This document shows positions 17,092 to 25,076 of a stretch of 64,000 bases of DNA, piece by piece. Numbering within the stretch: position 1 is the first letter of the stretch; the number at the start of each line of letters is the position of its first letter. The notes under the pieces are model-generated. The model did no database searches. It had not been told where the DNA came from and was given only the letters and a program-made list of their open reading frames with translations. This DNA comes from an uncultured Pelagibacteraceae bacterium (lineage in GTDB: Bacteria > Pseudomonadota > Alphaproteobacteria > Pelagibacterales > Pelagibacteraceae), in contig CACJEC010000001.1 of NCBI GenBank assembly GCA_902592325.1, forward strand, positions 1-64,000, in the 5' to 3' direction. Made by a program: the position numbers and the translations under genes.

Positions 17092-17598
17092 AATAATATC
17101 TTCAATAGACAACTCCTCATAATGCTCTGTAGGTTGAACAATCCAAGGATCAGAATTTAATCTTACTGAACAAAAATCAGGCTCGAAAGTAGATGATTTT
17201 TTTTTCCATAAACAAGCAGTTTTAACATCTTCTATAAAGTTTTTAGTCGGTCCATAATTTTTTAGCCATTCAATACTTTTATTTAAAGTAAGTCCCGTAT
17301 CTGACAAATCATCAATTAGTAAAACTTTTTTAAAATCTTTATCTGAAGCTAATGAACTAATTTCTCTAGCAAACATAAGCTGACCTTGTTTATCCTCTAT
17401 GCCTTTTCCTGAATAACTTTGAATTACAATATATGCAATTGGAATTTTTAAAATTCTTGATAAAATATCTATTATTGGGGCAGCTCCTCTCATAATACCA
17501 ACCAAAACTGTTGGCCTATAATTATTATGAATTTGAATCGCTAATTTCTCGACAATTTTCTTATACTCCTCCCATTCTACAATCATTTTGTTATCCAT
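17077..17598 (-). CDS. Purine-type phosphoribosyltransferase
   Basis: The 173-residue protein has the type I phosphoribosyltransferase fold. The PRPP loop VLLIDDLSDTGLTL is near residue 91, preceded by GIMRGAAPIIDIL and a flexible loop with IQSYSGKGI. The C-terminal hood has WIVQPTEHYEE, with Trp stacking on the base, as in xanthine/guanine or hypoxanthine enzymes. It converts a purine base and PRPP to the nucleotide in the cytoplasm. Base specificity cannot be fixed by eye. It faces the purine permease gene, which supports a salvage role. It lies three bases after the sugar-enzyme gene on the same strand. Confidence 0.87.
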   Translation of the reverse strand: MDNKMIVEWEEYKKIVEKLAIQIHNNYRPTVLVGIMRGAAPIIDILSRILKIPIAYIVIQSYSGKGIEDKQGQLMFAREISSLASDKDFKKVLLIDDLSDTGLTLNKSIEWLKNYGPTKNFIEDVKTACLWKKKSSTFEPDFCSVRLNSDPWIVQPTEHYEELSIEDIIKKNK

Positions 17599-17601
17599 AA
17601 T

Positions 17602-20148
17602 CTAAATCTTTTTTTCTAGGTCTTTAATGTTAATAAATTTATGTGACAAATCAGAATTATTTTCTTTGATATCTTGAAAAAAATTCCAAGCTAATACTAA
17701 TATAGTGGATGTTTTTTTTTTAAGCTTATCTTTTGAGTATATAGGAATCTTAACACCTGGTACAAATTTTCCATGTTTTAATTTGTTGTCTTCAATAATG
17801 TAATCTATTTGATCAGTTACTCCAAAAAAATTTAACGCTGTAGTTGCTTTAGCTGGTGAACCATAACCGACTAATTCCTTATTTTCTTTCTTCAGTTTGT
17901 TCAAATTATTAATAACATTTGATTTAATTTCATAAACTTTATTAGCAAATTTTTTATATGTATTGAATTTTTTAATTCCAAAAATTTCCTCTTCTTTTAA
18001 AAGGGATTTCACATTATTTTCTATCTTAATTTTTGTTTTTTTTAAATAAACTCTAATCGATCCTCCATGAGTATTAACTCTTTCCGCTCTAAATAATATT
18101 AAATCAAATTGTTTGAAAAAATTAACTAAAGATGTAAGAGACCAATAATTGTAATGTTCATGATATATATTATCAAAAGTCAAATCCTTCAAAGTATTTA
18201 ATAAATATTGAACTTCAATTATTATAGTTCCATCTTTCTTTAACAACTTTTTCATGCATTGAGCCATTTCTTTTAGATTATCAGAATGAGCAAAAACGTT
18301 AGATGCCAAAATTAAATCAGCATTATTTTTTATTTTCTTTAAATGTTTTTCCTCAAGAAATCCATTAAACGTCTTTATGTTATCTTTATTAGCTAATTTG
18401 GCTAAATTTTTTGCAGGCTCAATACCTAAAATGTTTTTAAAATTTAAATCTTTAAAAGGTCTTAATGCCACTCCATCATTACTACCTACATCAATAATAT
18501 AAGATGTTTTTGCTTTTAATTTAAAATCCCTTATATATTTTTTTGCAGCTTTAATAAAATGGTCTCTAAAAATTTTTGAAGTTGATGATGTATACAAATA
18601 ATTTGAAAACATCTTTTTTGGATCTATCGCAACAGATAATTGGCAATTATGACAACTTTCGCAGTAGTTTACCTCTAAAGGATATAGTTCAACATTATCT
18701 TTTTTTTTAGTAAGCAAGTTATTTGCCAATGGATGATACCCAAGGGAAATAACTCTTTTCAATTTTTCACTGCCACATGATCTACAATCAAATTTATAAT
18801 ATTTAAGTAAAATATCTCTCTCTTTTTCATCAACAAATACATGTTTTATTGTATGAGTAACTCCATAATTTTCATGTTCTCTCTCTCCTCTTACTAAATT
18901 TAAAAAAGTTGTGTCTTTTGTGAACACCATAGTATGAGCAACATTTGGTTTAATTATTGATAATTGCCCCTCATTTACTACTTGAGTAATTTTTGGTGAG
19001 TTTGGATTAAGAATATCTTGAAAAATTTCAATAATTTGACCTTTTGTGAAAAGACATTTTTGTTCTTGTTGAGGGTGATAATGATTTGCCCTAATAGTTC
19101 CTTTTTTTGAGTGGATTAGACCAATCATATTGATTGGTTCTGTTAATTCGTGATTACTAATTTTACCTCTACTATCAATAAATTCGTTATCTCCATCTTT
19201 TATATATTCAAGATCTTTTATTAAATTTTGTTTTGACCATTTTTCTATCATTTCTTTCATACTCTCATCGAGAGCGTATAGAAACTTAAAACCAGTTTTT
19301 AAAATTTTTTTGTTTGATAATGAAAAGCCTAAATTTGGAATTTCATCATTAGTTTCTCTAAGTGTAATATTTGAATTATATTTTTTACATATCTCCGCTA
19401 CATTTTTTACAGTCACTGTATCCTTTGTTAAATTAAATAATTCTCTATTGATATCTTCTTTTTCCTCCATAAACTTAAAACATCTTGCAACATCGATAAG
19501 AGGAACTAAACTTTTAATTTGCTTCCCACCTGCAAATAATCTTAATGTACCATTTTGAGATGCAGTTTTTGCAAAAAAATTTGCCATAATATCAATTCTA
19601 GCAGTATCAGTTGAATAACCATAAACTGATCCTAATCTCAAAATAACAAAATTTTTTCCTGAAGATTTAAGCTGATTTTCATTGATATCCTTTGATTTAC
19701 CATATGCTAAAACAGGGCAAGTTTTTTCATTTTCTTGTATATTTTTTTTAATACTATTCAGACCTTCATATACAACATGAGAAGATGGCATAATAATTTT
19801 ACATTTATCGCTAATAACATCTAAAATGTTTTGAGTGCCTTCCTCTGCAACTTTATGTATTAATTTTTCTTTAACTAAGCTGCTCTCACTTTTAACTTTT
19901 GGAACATCAGTTATCCCTGCCAAATGATGAACAATATCGGCATCTTTACAATATTTTTTAATTAACTCTTTGTCTAAAATATCTCCTTGTACAAAGTTCA
20001 TATTCCAGTTTCTTATTTGATTAATTCTTTCTGAAATAAATCGATTATCAATTACAGTAATTTCATCATTCCAGCTATATCCTGAGTAAATTTTGCACAA
20101 CTCAGTACCAATGTAGCCAAGACCTCCGGTAATAACGATTTTTTTCAT
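17602..20148 (-). CDS. Three-domain sugar-nucleotide enzyme: epimerase, cupin, C-methyltransferase
   Basis: The 848-residue protein joins three enzymes. Residues 1-305 are an extended short-chain epimerase/dehydratase with GGLGYIG (8-14) and the catalytic Tyr149-x3-Lys153. Residues about 325-440 are a WxcM-like cupin with HYHPQQEQ (356-363) and His405, like sugar isomerases. Residues about 450-848 are a class I SAM methyltransferase of the sugar C-methyltransferase type: a zinc ribbon (Cys455, 458, 496, 499 and a further 502), IDVGSNDG (552-559), HEHYNYWS (663-670), and a C-terminal GYGSPAKATTALNF region. It probably makes a branched, methylated dTDP- or other NDP-deoxysugar for a surface glycan or glycosylated lipid. 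The frame is continuous with no sign of frameshift. It is the largest fusion in the window. Confidence 0.87.
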   Translation of the reverse strand: MKKIVITGGLGYIGTELCKIYSGYSWNDEITVIDNRFISERINQIRNWNMNFVQGDILDKELIKKYCKDADIVHHLAGITDVPKVKSESSLVKEKLIHKVAEEGTQNILDVISDKCKIIMPSSHVVYEGLNSIKKNIQENEKTCPVLAYGKSKDINENQLKSSGKNFVILRLGSVYGYSTDTARIDIMANFFAKTASQNGTLRLFAGGKQIKSLVPLIDVARCFKFMEEKEDINRELFNLTKDTVTVKNVAEICKKYNSNITLRETNDEIPNLGFSLSNKKILKTGFKFLYALDESMKEMIEKWSKQNLIKDLEYIKDGDNEFIDSRGKISNHELTEPINMIGLIHSKKGTIRANHYHPQQEQKCLFTKGQIIEIFQDILNPNSPKITQVVNEGQLSIIKPNVAHTMVFTKDTTFLNLVRGEREHENYGVTHTIKHVFVDEKERDILLKYYKFDCRSCGSEKLKRVISLGYHPLANNLLTKKKDNVELYPLEVNYCESCHNCQLSVAIDPKKMFSNYLYTSSTSKIFRDHFIKAAKKYIRDFKLKAKTSYIIDVGSNDGVALRPFKDLNFKNILGIEPAKNLAKLANKDNIKTFNGFLEEKHLKKIKNNADLILASNVFAHSDNLKEMAQCMKKLLKKDGTIIIEVQYLLNTLKDLTFDNIYHEHYNYWSLTSLVNFFKQFDLILFRAERVNTHGGSIRVYLKKTKIKIENNVKSLLKEEEIFGIKKFNTYKKFANKVYEIKSNVINNLNKLKKENKELVGYGSPAKATTALNFFGVTDQIDYIIEDNKLKHGKFVPGVKIPIYSKDKLKKKTSTILVLAWNFFQDIKENNSDLSHKFINIKDLEKKI

Positions 20149-20212
20149 CGGTACTAATTAACAAATTATTTATAACTTTACATCAAATTTAATAATCATT
20201 AATAACAAATAT

Positions 20213-21106
20213 ATGCAAATATTTGATTGTTTTATGTACTTTAATGAGGATCTTGTTCTGGATCTAAGATTAAACTGCCTCGATAAATTTGTTGATAAAT
20301 TTGTAATTGTTGAAAGCACTTTTAATCATAGGGGCCAAGAGAAAAAACTTAATTTTAATATTAATAATTTTTCTAAATTCAAAAATAAAATTCAATATAT
20401 TATTTTAGACGGCCATCCTCCAGATATAGAAAAAATAAACGAAAATGATTCTGAAACTGAAAAATCTAATAAATACATTCTTAACGGATATAAAAGAGAT
20501 CATTTTCAAAGAAATCATATATCAAATGGAATTAAAAATGCTGATGTAAATGATATTATAATCATCTCTGATATAGATGAAATTCCAAATCTTGAAAAAA
20601 TAAATTTAACTCAAATACAAAATAGTCTAATTCTTTTTAATCAAAAAATGTGCTATTACAAATTTAATTTATTTCAAAAACATTACAATTGGGTTGGATC
20701 TAGAGCTTGTAAAAAAAAAAATTTGATATCCCCACAATGGCTAAGAGATGTTAAGCCAAAAAAGTATGCAAAATGGCGACTAGATACATTTTTCTCAAAG
20801 AATAAATATACTAATATCACTTTTGTAAATGATGGGGGTTGGCATTTTTCATATTTAAATACTCCTGAATTAATAGAACAGAAATTAAAATCATATACTC
20901 ATCACAGAGAATATGATTTAAATCCAATAGGTGTTAAAAATATAAAAAGGAGAATTCAAAACAGAGAATCAGTTTATAACCTCTCATCAGACAAAAGGAA
21001 AAATCAATTTTCTTCTGGTGTAAAATTAGAGGTAATGGACTTAAGTAATCTTCCAAGTTATATAAGAGAAAATAAAAAAAAATATTCAGAGTGGATTGAA
21101 AAATGA
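20213..21106 (+). CDS. Glycosyltransferase family 17-like protein
   Basis: The 297-residue cytoplasmic protein starts QIFDCFMYFNEDLVLDLRLNCLD and continues VDKFVIVESTFNHRGQEKKLNF, the N-terminal signature of GT17 (the family of mammalian bisecting GlcNAc transferase III and bacterial relatives). The nucleotide/metal motif appears as IISDIDEIPN near residue 118, and GGWHFSYLNTPELIEQKL follows near residue 215. It transfers a sugar, probably GlcNAc, to a surface glycan; the real donor and acceptor are unknown. It is divergent from the sugar-nucleotide enzyme, suggesting a small glycan-building locus. Its end overlaps the following gene by four bases (ATGA), indicating translational coupling. 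Confidence 0.87.
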   Translation: MQIFDCFMYFNEDLVLDLRLNCLDKFVDKFVIVESTFNHRGQEKKLNFNINNFSKFKNKIQYIILDGHPPDIEKINENDSETEKSNKYILNGYKRDHFQRNHISNGIKNADVNDIIIISDIDEIPNLEKINLTQIQNSLILFNQKMCYYKFNLFQKHYNWVGSRACKKKNLISPQWLRDVKPKKYAKWRLDTFFSKNKYTNITFVNDGGWHFSYLNTPELIEQKLKSYTHHREYDLNPIGVKNIKRRIQNRESVYNLSSDKRKNQFSSGVKLEVMDLSNLPSYIRENKKKYSEWIEK

Positions 21107-21402
21107 AAAAAGGTTATTGGATAAGTTTATATTTAAAAGTAGATAATCAAGAAAATTTAAAAAAATATGCAGAAACTGTCACACCTATTATAAAAGGTTT
21201 TGGGGGAATACCTATTGTTAGAGGAGGTGATCATAAAACGTTTGATGGTGACGATTTTGTTAGAACTGTAGTTTGGGAATTCCCAAGTTACGAACAAGCA
21301 TTAAAGTGTCATGACTCAAAAGAATACCAAGCAGGTTGGGATTTAGCTAAAGATACCACAACAAGACATATGCAAGTAATTGAAGGATTTAATACTGAAT
21401 AG
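21103..21402 (+). CDS. DUF1330 family small protein
   Basis: The 99-residue protein has the DUF1330 dimeric alpha/beta-barrel pattern: MKKGYWISLYLKVDNQENLKKY, IKGFGGIPIVRGGDHKTFDGD near residue 34, and FPSYEQALKCHDSKEYQ near residue 66 with His-Asp-Ser before the last helix. Family function is unknown; the fold resembles antibiotic-biosynthesis monooxygenases. It overlaps the GT17 stop (ATGA), so it is co-translated with it, though a functional link to glycans is not obvious. Its 3' end overlaps the convergent glycosylase gene by 14 bases. Confidence 0.9.
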   Translation: MKKGYWISLYLKVDNQENLKKYAETVTPIIKGFGGIPIVRGGDHKTFDGDDFVRTVVWEFPSYEQALKCHDSKEYQAGWDLAKDTTTRHMQVIEGFNTE

Positions 21403-22024
21403 GCTCTGGATCTATACTTCTCCAAAGATACCATGTAGCTACTGAGCAATATGGTGAAAATCTTTTTTTAAGTAAATTAACAAATCTTTCTGGGGGTAAA
21501 TACTTTTTTTTATAATTTTTCGAGATAGCCCTTAAAAGCCCTATATCTTGGATTGGCCAAATGTTTGACCGATTATAAGTAAATAATAAAATCATTTCTG
21601 CTGACCATCTTCCAATTTGTTTTAGTGAAGATAAATACAAAATTGCCTCTTCGTCATTCATTTTATCAATCATCTTTGGATTAAAAGATTTATTTAAAAT
21701 TTGTTTTGATAAATTTTTAATTCCCTCAATTTTTTGTCGGCTGAGGCCACAATTTCTAAGCTGTAAAGTTGTAAGTTTTGAAACTACTTTTGGATTAATT
21801 TTATTTTTACATTTTTTTTTAAACTTTAAAAAAATAGAATTTGCTGCAGCTATACTTATTTGTTGGCCAATAATACTTTTACATAATGAAAAAAATATAT
21901 CTCTTCTTGATGTTAAAATAATTTCTGAGGGACTTTTATAATTTTTGATTAAAGTTGAAATTATTCTATCTTTTTTTGATAGATACTTTTTAGCTTTATT
22001 CCAATATTTTGGAATTTTAGTCAT
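21389..22024 (-). CDS. alkA: DNA-3-methyladenine glycosylase II (AlkA-like, HhH-GPD)
   Basis: The 211-residue protein has the helix-hairpin-helix GPD fold: SLCKSIIGQQISIAAANSI near residue 46, LRNCGLSRQKIEGIKNLS, then the hairpin SLKQIGRWSAEMILLF near residue 135 and the catalytic Asp in IWPIQDIGLLRAI. It removes 3-methyladenine and other alkylated bases from DNA, leaving an abasic site for repair. It lacks the N-terminal TATA-like domain of E. coli AlkA, as many bacterial members do. It overlaps the start of the DMT transporter gene by eight bases. Confidence 0.9.
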   Translation of the reverse strand: MTKIPKYWNKAKKYLSKKDRIISTLIKNYKSPSEIILTSRRDIFFSLCKSIIGQQISIAAANSIFLKFKKKCKNKINPKVVSKLTTLQLRNCGLSRQKIEGIKNLSKQILNKSFNPKMIDKMNDEEAILYLSSLKQIGRWSAEMILLFTYNRSNIWPIQDIGLLRAISKNYKKKYLPPERFVNLLKKRFSPYCSVATWYLWRSIDPEPIQY

Positions 22025-22901
22025 TAATTGTTTTGGAAGTAATTATTTTCTTATTATAAATTTCTCTTCTAAAAATTATCAAAGTTGAGATTATGACTAA
22101 AAAAGCACCAATTAATGTTTTAATTGTTGGTATTTCTCCCCAGATTAAGTATCCAAACAATATTGCAAACACTAGAGCTAAATATTTTAATGGTGTGACA
22201 AGGGAAACCTCAGAATATTTGTATGATTGGCTTAACCATAAATTTGCTACGCCTCCAAATAATCCAATAAATGAAAGTAATACAAAATCTTCAAAGCTAG
22301 GAATTATCCATCCTTGAGGAATAGTAAAAAAACTTAAAATTGTTATTGAAAGTGAAAAATAAAAAGAGATTAACCAAACTGGTTCGGTTGATGACAATTG
22401 TCTAATTGTTATGGCAACATATGATAATCCTAAACAAAAAATTATTGGGAAAATATAATAAATATTTAATTCACTTATACCAGGTTCAGTGATTATAAGA
22501 ATTCCAATAAAACCTATCATGACTGCTAACCATCTAAAAACTCCAACTTTTTCACTTAATAAAAAAATTGAAAAAATTGTTGTAAATATCGGTGCTGCAA
22601 AAGATATACTTACAACGGTTGCTAATGGTAACTTTCTTAGGGCAATAAAAATAGCAACTAAAGCAATTAATCCTGAAAGACATCTCAATAAATGCAGTCC
22701 AGCTCTTCTTGTTTGGTAAAAATTATGAAGTCTATCTCTAGGTATCACAAAAAAATAAAAAATTATTCCAAAAAATCCTCTAAAAAAAAGAACCTGGCCA
22801 ATTGGATAATTTACTGACCATTTAACAATTACGTCCATTAAAGAAAATGCACAAATGGACATAAACATGTACAAAAATCCTAATTGATTTTTACTAAGCA
22901 T
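22017..22901 (-). CDS. DMT superfamily (EamA) transporter
   Basis: The 294-residue protein has ten hydrophobic helices arranged as two EamA repeats. Each half begins with a conserved pattern: FMSICAFSLMDVIVKW near the start, and the second half begins after LNIYYIFPIIFCLGLSYVAI. AAPIFTTIFSIFLLSEKVGVFRWLAVMIGFIGILIITEP is a typical half-end, and the second repeat ends with KYLALVFAILFGYLIWGEIPT. Members export or import small metabolites such as amino acids or drugs; nothing in the sequence fixes the substrate. Its start lies about 36 bases from the divergent msrA gene. Confidence 0.9.
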   Translation of the reverse strand: MLSKNQLGFLYMFMSICAFSLMDVIVKWSVNYPIGQVLFFRGFFGIIFYFFVIPRDRLHNFYQTRRAGLHLLRCLSGLIALVAIFIALRKLPLATVVSISFAAPIFTTIFSIFLLSEKVGVFRWLAVMIGFIGILIITEPGISELNIYYIFPIIFCLGLSYVAITIRQLSSTEPVWLISFYFSLSITILSFFTIPQGWIIPSFEDFVLLSFIGLFGGVANLWLSQSYKYSEVSLVTPLKYLALVFAILFGYLIWGEIPTIKTLIGAFLVIISTLIIFRREIYNKKIITSKTIND

Positions 22902-22937
22902 TATGAATAATTTGTAAATTAATTTTATTCATAATCA

Positions 22938-23381
22938 ATGGAAATAGCAGTTTTAGCTCTTGGATGTTTTTGGGGACCAGAAATCAAATTTAGTAAAATT
23001 GATGGAATCATTAAAACTGAAGTGGGATATTGTGGTGGTAATACCAAAAAAACAACATACAAAGAAGTTTGTACAGGAAATACAAATCATGCTGAAGTTG
23101 TAAAACTTGATTTTGATGAAAAAATAATTTCATATGAAAAAATTTTAAATACTTTTTTTGAAATTCATGATCCAACAACTTTAAACTCTCAAGGGCATGA
23201 TGTTGGAACACAGTATCGTAGTGAAATTTTTTATTTAAATGACAATCAAAAAAATATAGCTGAAAAAGTTCTTAAAGAAATTGATCAAAAAATAGCTGGT
23301 AAAGTTGTAACAAAAATTTCTTTGCTAAAAAATTACTGTCCTGCAGAAGAATATCATCAAAAGTATTTGGAAAAGAGATAA
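22938..23381 (+). CDS. msrA: Peptide methionine sulfoxide reductase MsrA
   Basis: The catalytic motif GCFWGPE with Cys11 begins at residue 9. It is followed by GYCGGNTKKTTYKEVCTGNTNHAEV, with TGNTNHAEVV the typical substrate-binding stretch, and HDPTTLNSQGHDVGTQYRS. The 147 residues are on the short side: the usual C-terminal resolving-Cys tail is missing, so a monocysteine-type or thioredoxin-dependent variant is possible, though Cys residues occur at CGG and NYCPAEEYHQ. The enzyme repairs oxidised methionine (S form) in proteins. It is one base from the sulfurtransferase start, in the msrA-sulfurtransferase-RND unit. Confidence 0.94.
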   Translation: MEIAVLALGCFWGPEIKFSKIDGIIKTEVGYCGGNTKKTTYKEVCTGNTNHAEVVKLDFDEKIISYEKILNTFFEIHDPTTLNSQGHDVGTQYRSEIFYLNDNQKNIAEKVLKEIDQKIAGKVVTKISLLKNYCPAEEYHQKYLEKR

Positions 23382-23382
23382 G

Positions 23383-24198
23383 ATGTCTTTAGTAGAAACT
23401 GACTGGTTAGAAAAAAATTTAAACAATGTTAAAATTATTGATTGTTCATGGCATATGCCTCAAACAAAAAGAAATGGTTTTGAAGAATATAAAATTCAAC
23501 ATATTCCTCATGCTATTTTTTTTGATTTGGATTTCAATTCAAAAAAAAATACTGAGCTTCCACACATGTTAGTTGAAATAGATAGTTGGAAAGAAATAGT
23601 ATCTAAAATGGGAATTAAAAATAATGATAAAATTATTATTTATGATAATTCAGATGTTGCAAGCGCATGCCGTTGTTGGTTTAATTTTATTTATTTTGGA
23701 CATGATTCAAAGTTAGTTCATGTTTTAAATGGAGGACTTAAAAAATGGATTATAGAAAATAAAAAAATTACAAAAGAATTACCAAAAATTCATTTATCTA
23801 ACTACAATTGTCTTGAAAAGAAAGAATTAGTCAAAACTAAAGATTTAGTTGATCAAAATATTAAGAGTCAAAAATTTAAAATAATTGATGCTAGAAGCAA
23901 AGAAAGATTTGAAGGAAAAGTCCCAGAACCTAGAAAAGGATTAAGAAGTGGTAATATCAAAAATTCATTTTGTATACCATTTAATGAATGTTTAAATGAA
24001 AATAAAACATTTAAAAATAAAGAGGAGCTTGAAGATATTTTTAGATCATGTTTGGGAAATTCTAGTGAAAAAAATATCGTCTTTTCATGTGGTTCAGGTG
24101 TTACTGCGTGCGTTTTGGCCCTGGCTTATTCTCTAATTAATGATAAATATCAGCCATGTATTTATGATGGCTCTTGGGCTGAATACGGAATTGTTTAA
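23383..24198 (+). CDS. sseA: Thiosulfate/3-mercaptopyruvate sulfurtransferase (two rhodanese domains)
   Basis: The 271-residue protein has two rhodanese domains. The first starts LVETDWLEKNLNNVKIIDCSW and has ASACRCWFNFIYFGHD with a degenerate active loop. The second has the catalytic Cys in VFSCGSGVTACVLALAY; the CGSGVTA loop is the mercaptopyruvate sulfurtransferase type rather than thiosulfate sulfurtransferase (CRxGxR/T). GRLRSGNIKN-like text appears as RKGLRSGNIKNSF. The enzyme moves sulfur to cyanide or thiols and serves cysteine breakdown. It follows msrA by one base and precedes the RND adaptor by eight bases. The co-location of sulfur-oxidation repair and sulfur transfer is plausible but unproven. 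Confidence 0.93.
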   Translation: MSLVETDWLEKNLNNVKIIDCSWHMPQTKRNGFEEYKIQHIPHAIFFDLDFNSKKNTELPHMLVEIDSWKEIVSKMGIKNNDKIIIYDNSDVASACRCWFNFIYFGHDSKLVHVLNGGLKKWIIENKKITKELPKIHLSNYNCLEKKELVKTKDLVDQNIKSQKFKIIDARSKERFEGKVPEPRKGLRSGNIKNSFCIPFNECLNENKTFKNKEELEDIFRSCLGNSSEKNIVFSCGSGVTACVLALAYSLINDKYQPCIYDGSWAEYGIV

Positions 24199-24206
24199 GA
24201 CAAATT

Positions 24207-25076
24207 ATGAGAAGATCTACTAAAATTATAACCATAGTAAGTGTTTTTTTTCTAGTTATTGCTTTAGTTATAACCGCAAGAACAATGGTGGGAAAACATT
24301 TCCAAAAAAAATTTAGCAAAAGACCTCCACCTGGAATAATAGTTACTGAAGTAATTAATGAAGAATTTTCTGAAAAATTAGAAACATTTGGAACAGCAAT
24401 TTCAAGTAAAAGTAAAACTTTTAAAATTAGAAAAGATGAAGTTTCAGGTGAATTAAAATTAAAGGAAAAAGTAAAAAAGGGTGATTTAATAATAGATCTT
24501 GCAGTAGGAAACATTATAGCACCATTTAATGGTGTTTTAGGTTACACAGGATTAACAGAGGATATATTTGTTTCTGATAATATTTTTATTATAACTCTTG
24601 ATGATAATTCAACTATTTTTTCCGATATTAAAATCCCTGAAAGCTATGCACCATTTATTAAAAAAGGATTGCCAGTTGAAGCAAAAGTTTCAAGTTATGG
24701 CGATAAAATTTTTAAAGGTAAAATAGATTTTATATCTAGCAGAATTAATGCAGATACTAGAAGTTTGTTATCTAGGGTAAGTATTAACAATGAAGATTTG
24801 GAATTATTATCAGGATCATTACTTGAAATAACAGTCAAGTTCAATTTAAGAGATGCTTTGAGCGTTCCAGATACGAGCATCATGATGGAAGGAGAGAAAT
24901 CATATATTTATAAAGTATCTGACAAAAATATAGCTAATAAAACTGAAGTTGATATTGGATCAAGAAGTAATGGTAAAATAGAAATTCTATCAGGTCTTAT
25001 TGAAGGAGATCTAATCGTTGCCGAAGGATTAAAAAAAGTTAGACCCAGAGGTAAAATTAAACCCTTAAAAAATTAA
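24207..25076 (+). CDS. RND efflux periplasmic adaptor lacking the helical hairpin
   Basis: The 289-residue protein starts with a membrane anchor (residues 7-25). The biotinyl-lipoyl halves are directly joined: VKKGDLIIDLAVGNIIAPFNGVLG at about 89-112 goes from the first half-motif to the second with no intervening 60-100-residue coiled-coil hairpin. A beta-barrel (about 125-210: DNSTIFSDIKIPE, SRINADTRSLLSRVSI) and membrane-proximal domain (about 215-289, ending ADGLK-type GLKKVRPRGK) follow. Adaptors link inner-membrane pumps to TolC-like channels through the hairpin, so this one may use a shorter route. The ATG of the pump gene directly follows its stop. There is no Cys lipobox, so anchoring is by the N-terminal helix. 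Confidence 0.9.
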   Translation: MRRSTKIITIVSVFFLVIALVITARTMVGKHFQKKFSKRPPPGIIVTEVINEEFSEKLETFGTAISSKSKTFKIRKDEVSGELKLKEKVKKGDLIIDLAVGNIIAPFNGVLGYTGLTEDIFVSDNIFIITLDDNSTIFSDIKIPESYAPFIKKGLPVEAKVSSYGDKIFKGKIDFISSRINADTRSLLSRVSINNEDLELLSGSLLEITVKFNLRDALSVPDTSIMMEGEKSYIYKVSDKNIANKTEVDIGSRSNGKIEILSGLIEGDLIVAEGLKKVRPRGKIKPLKN

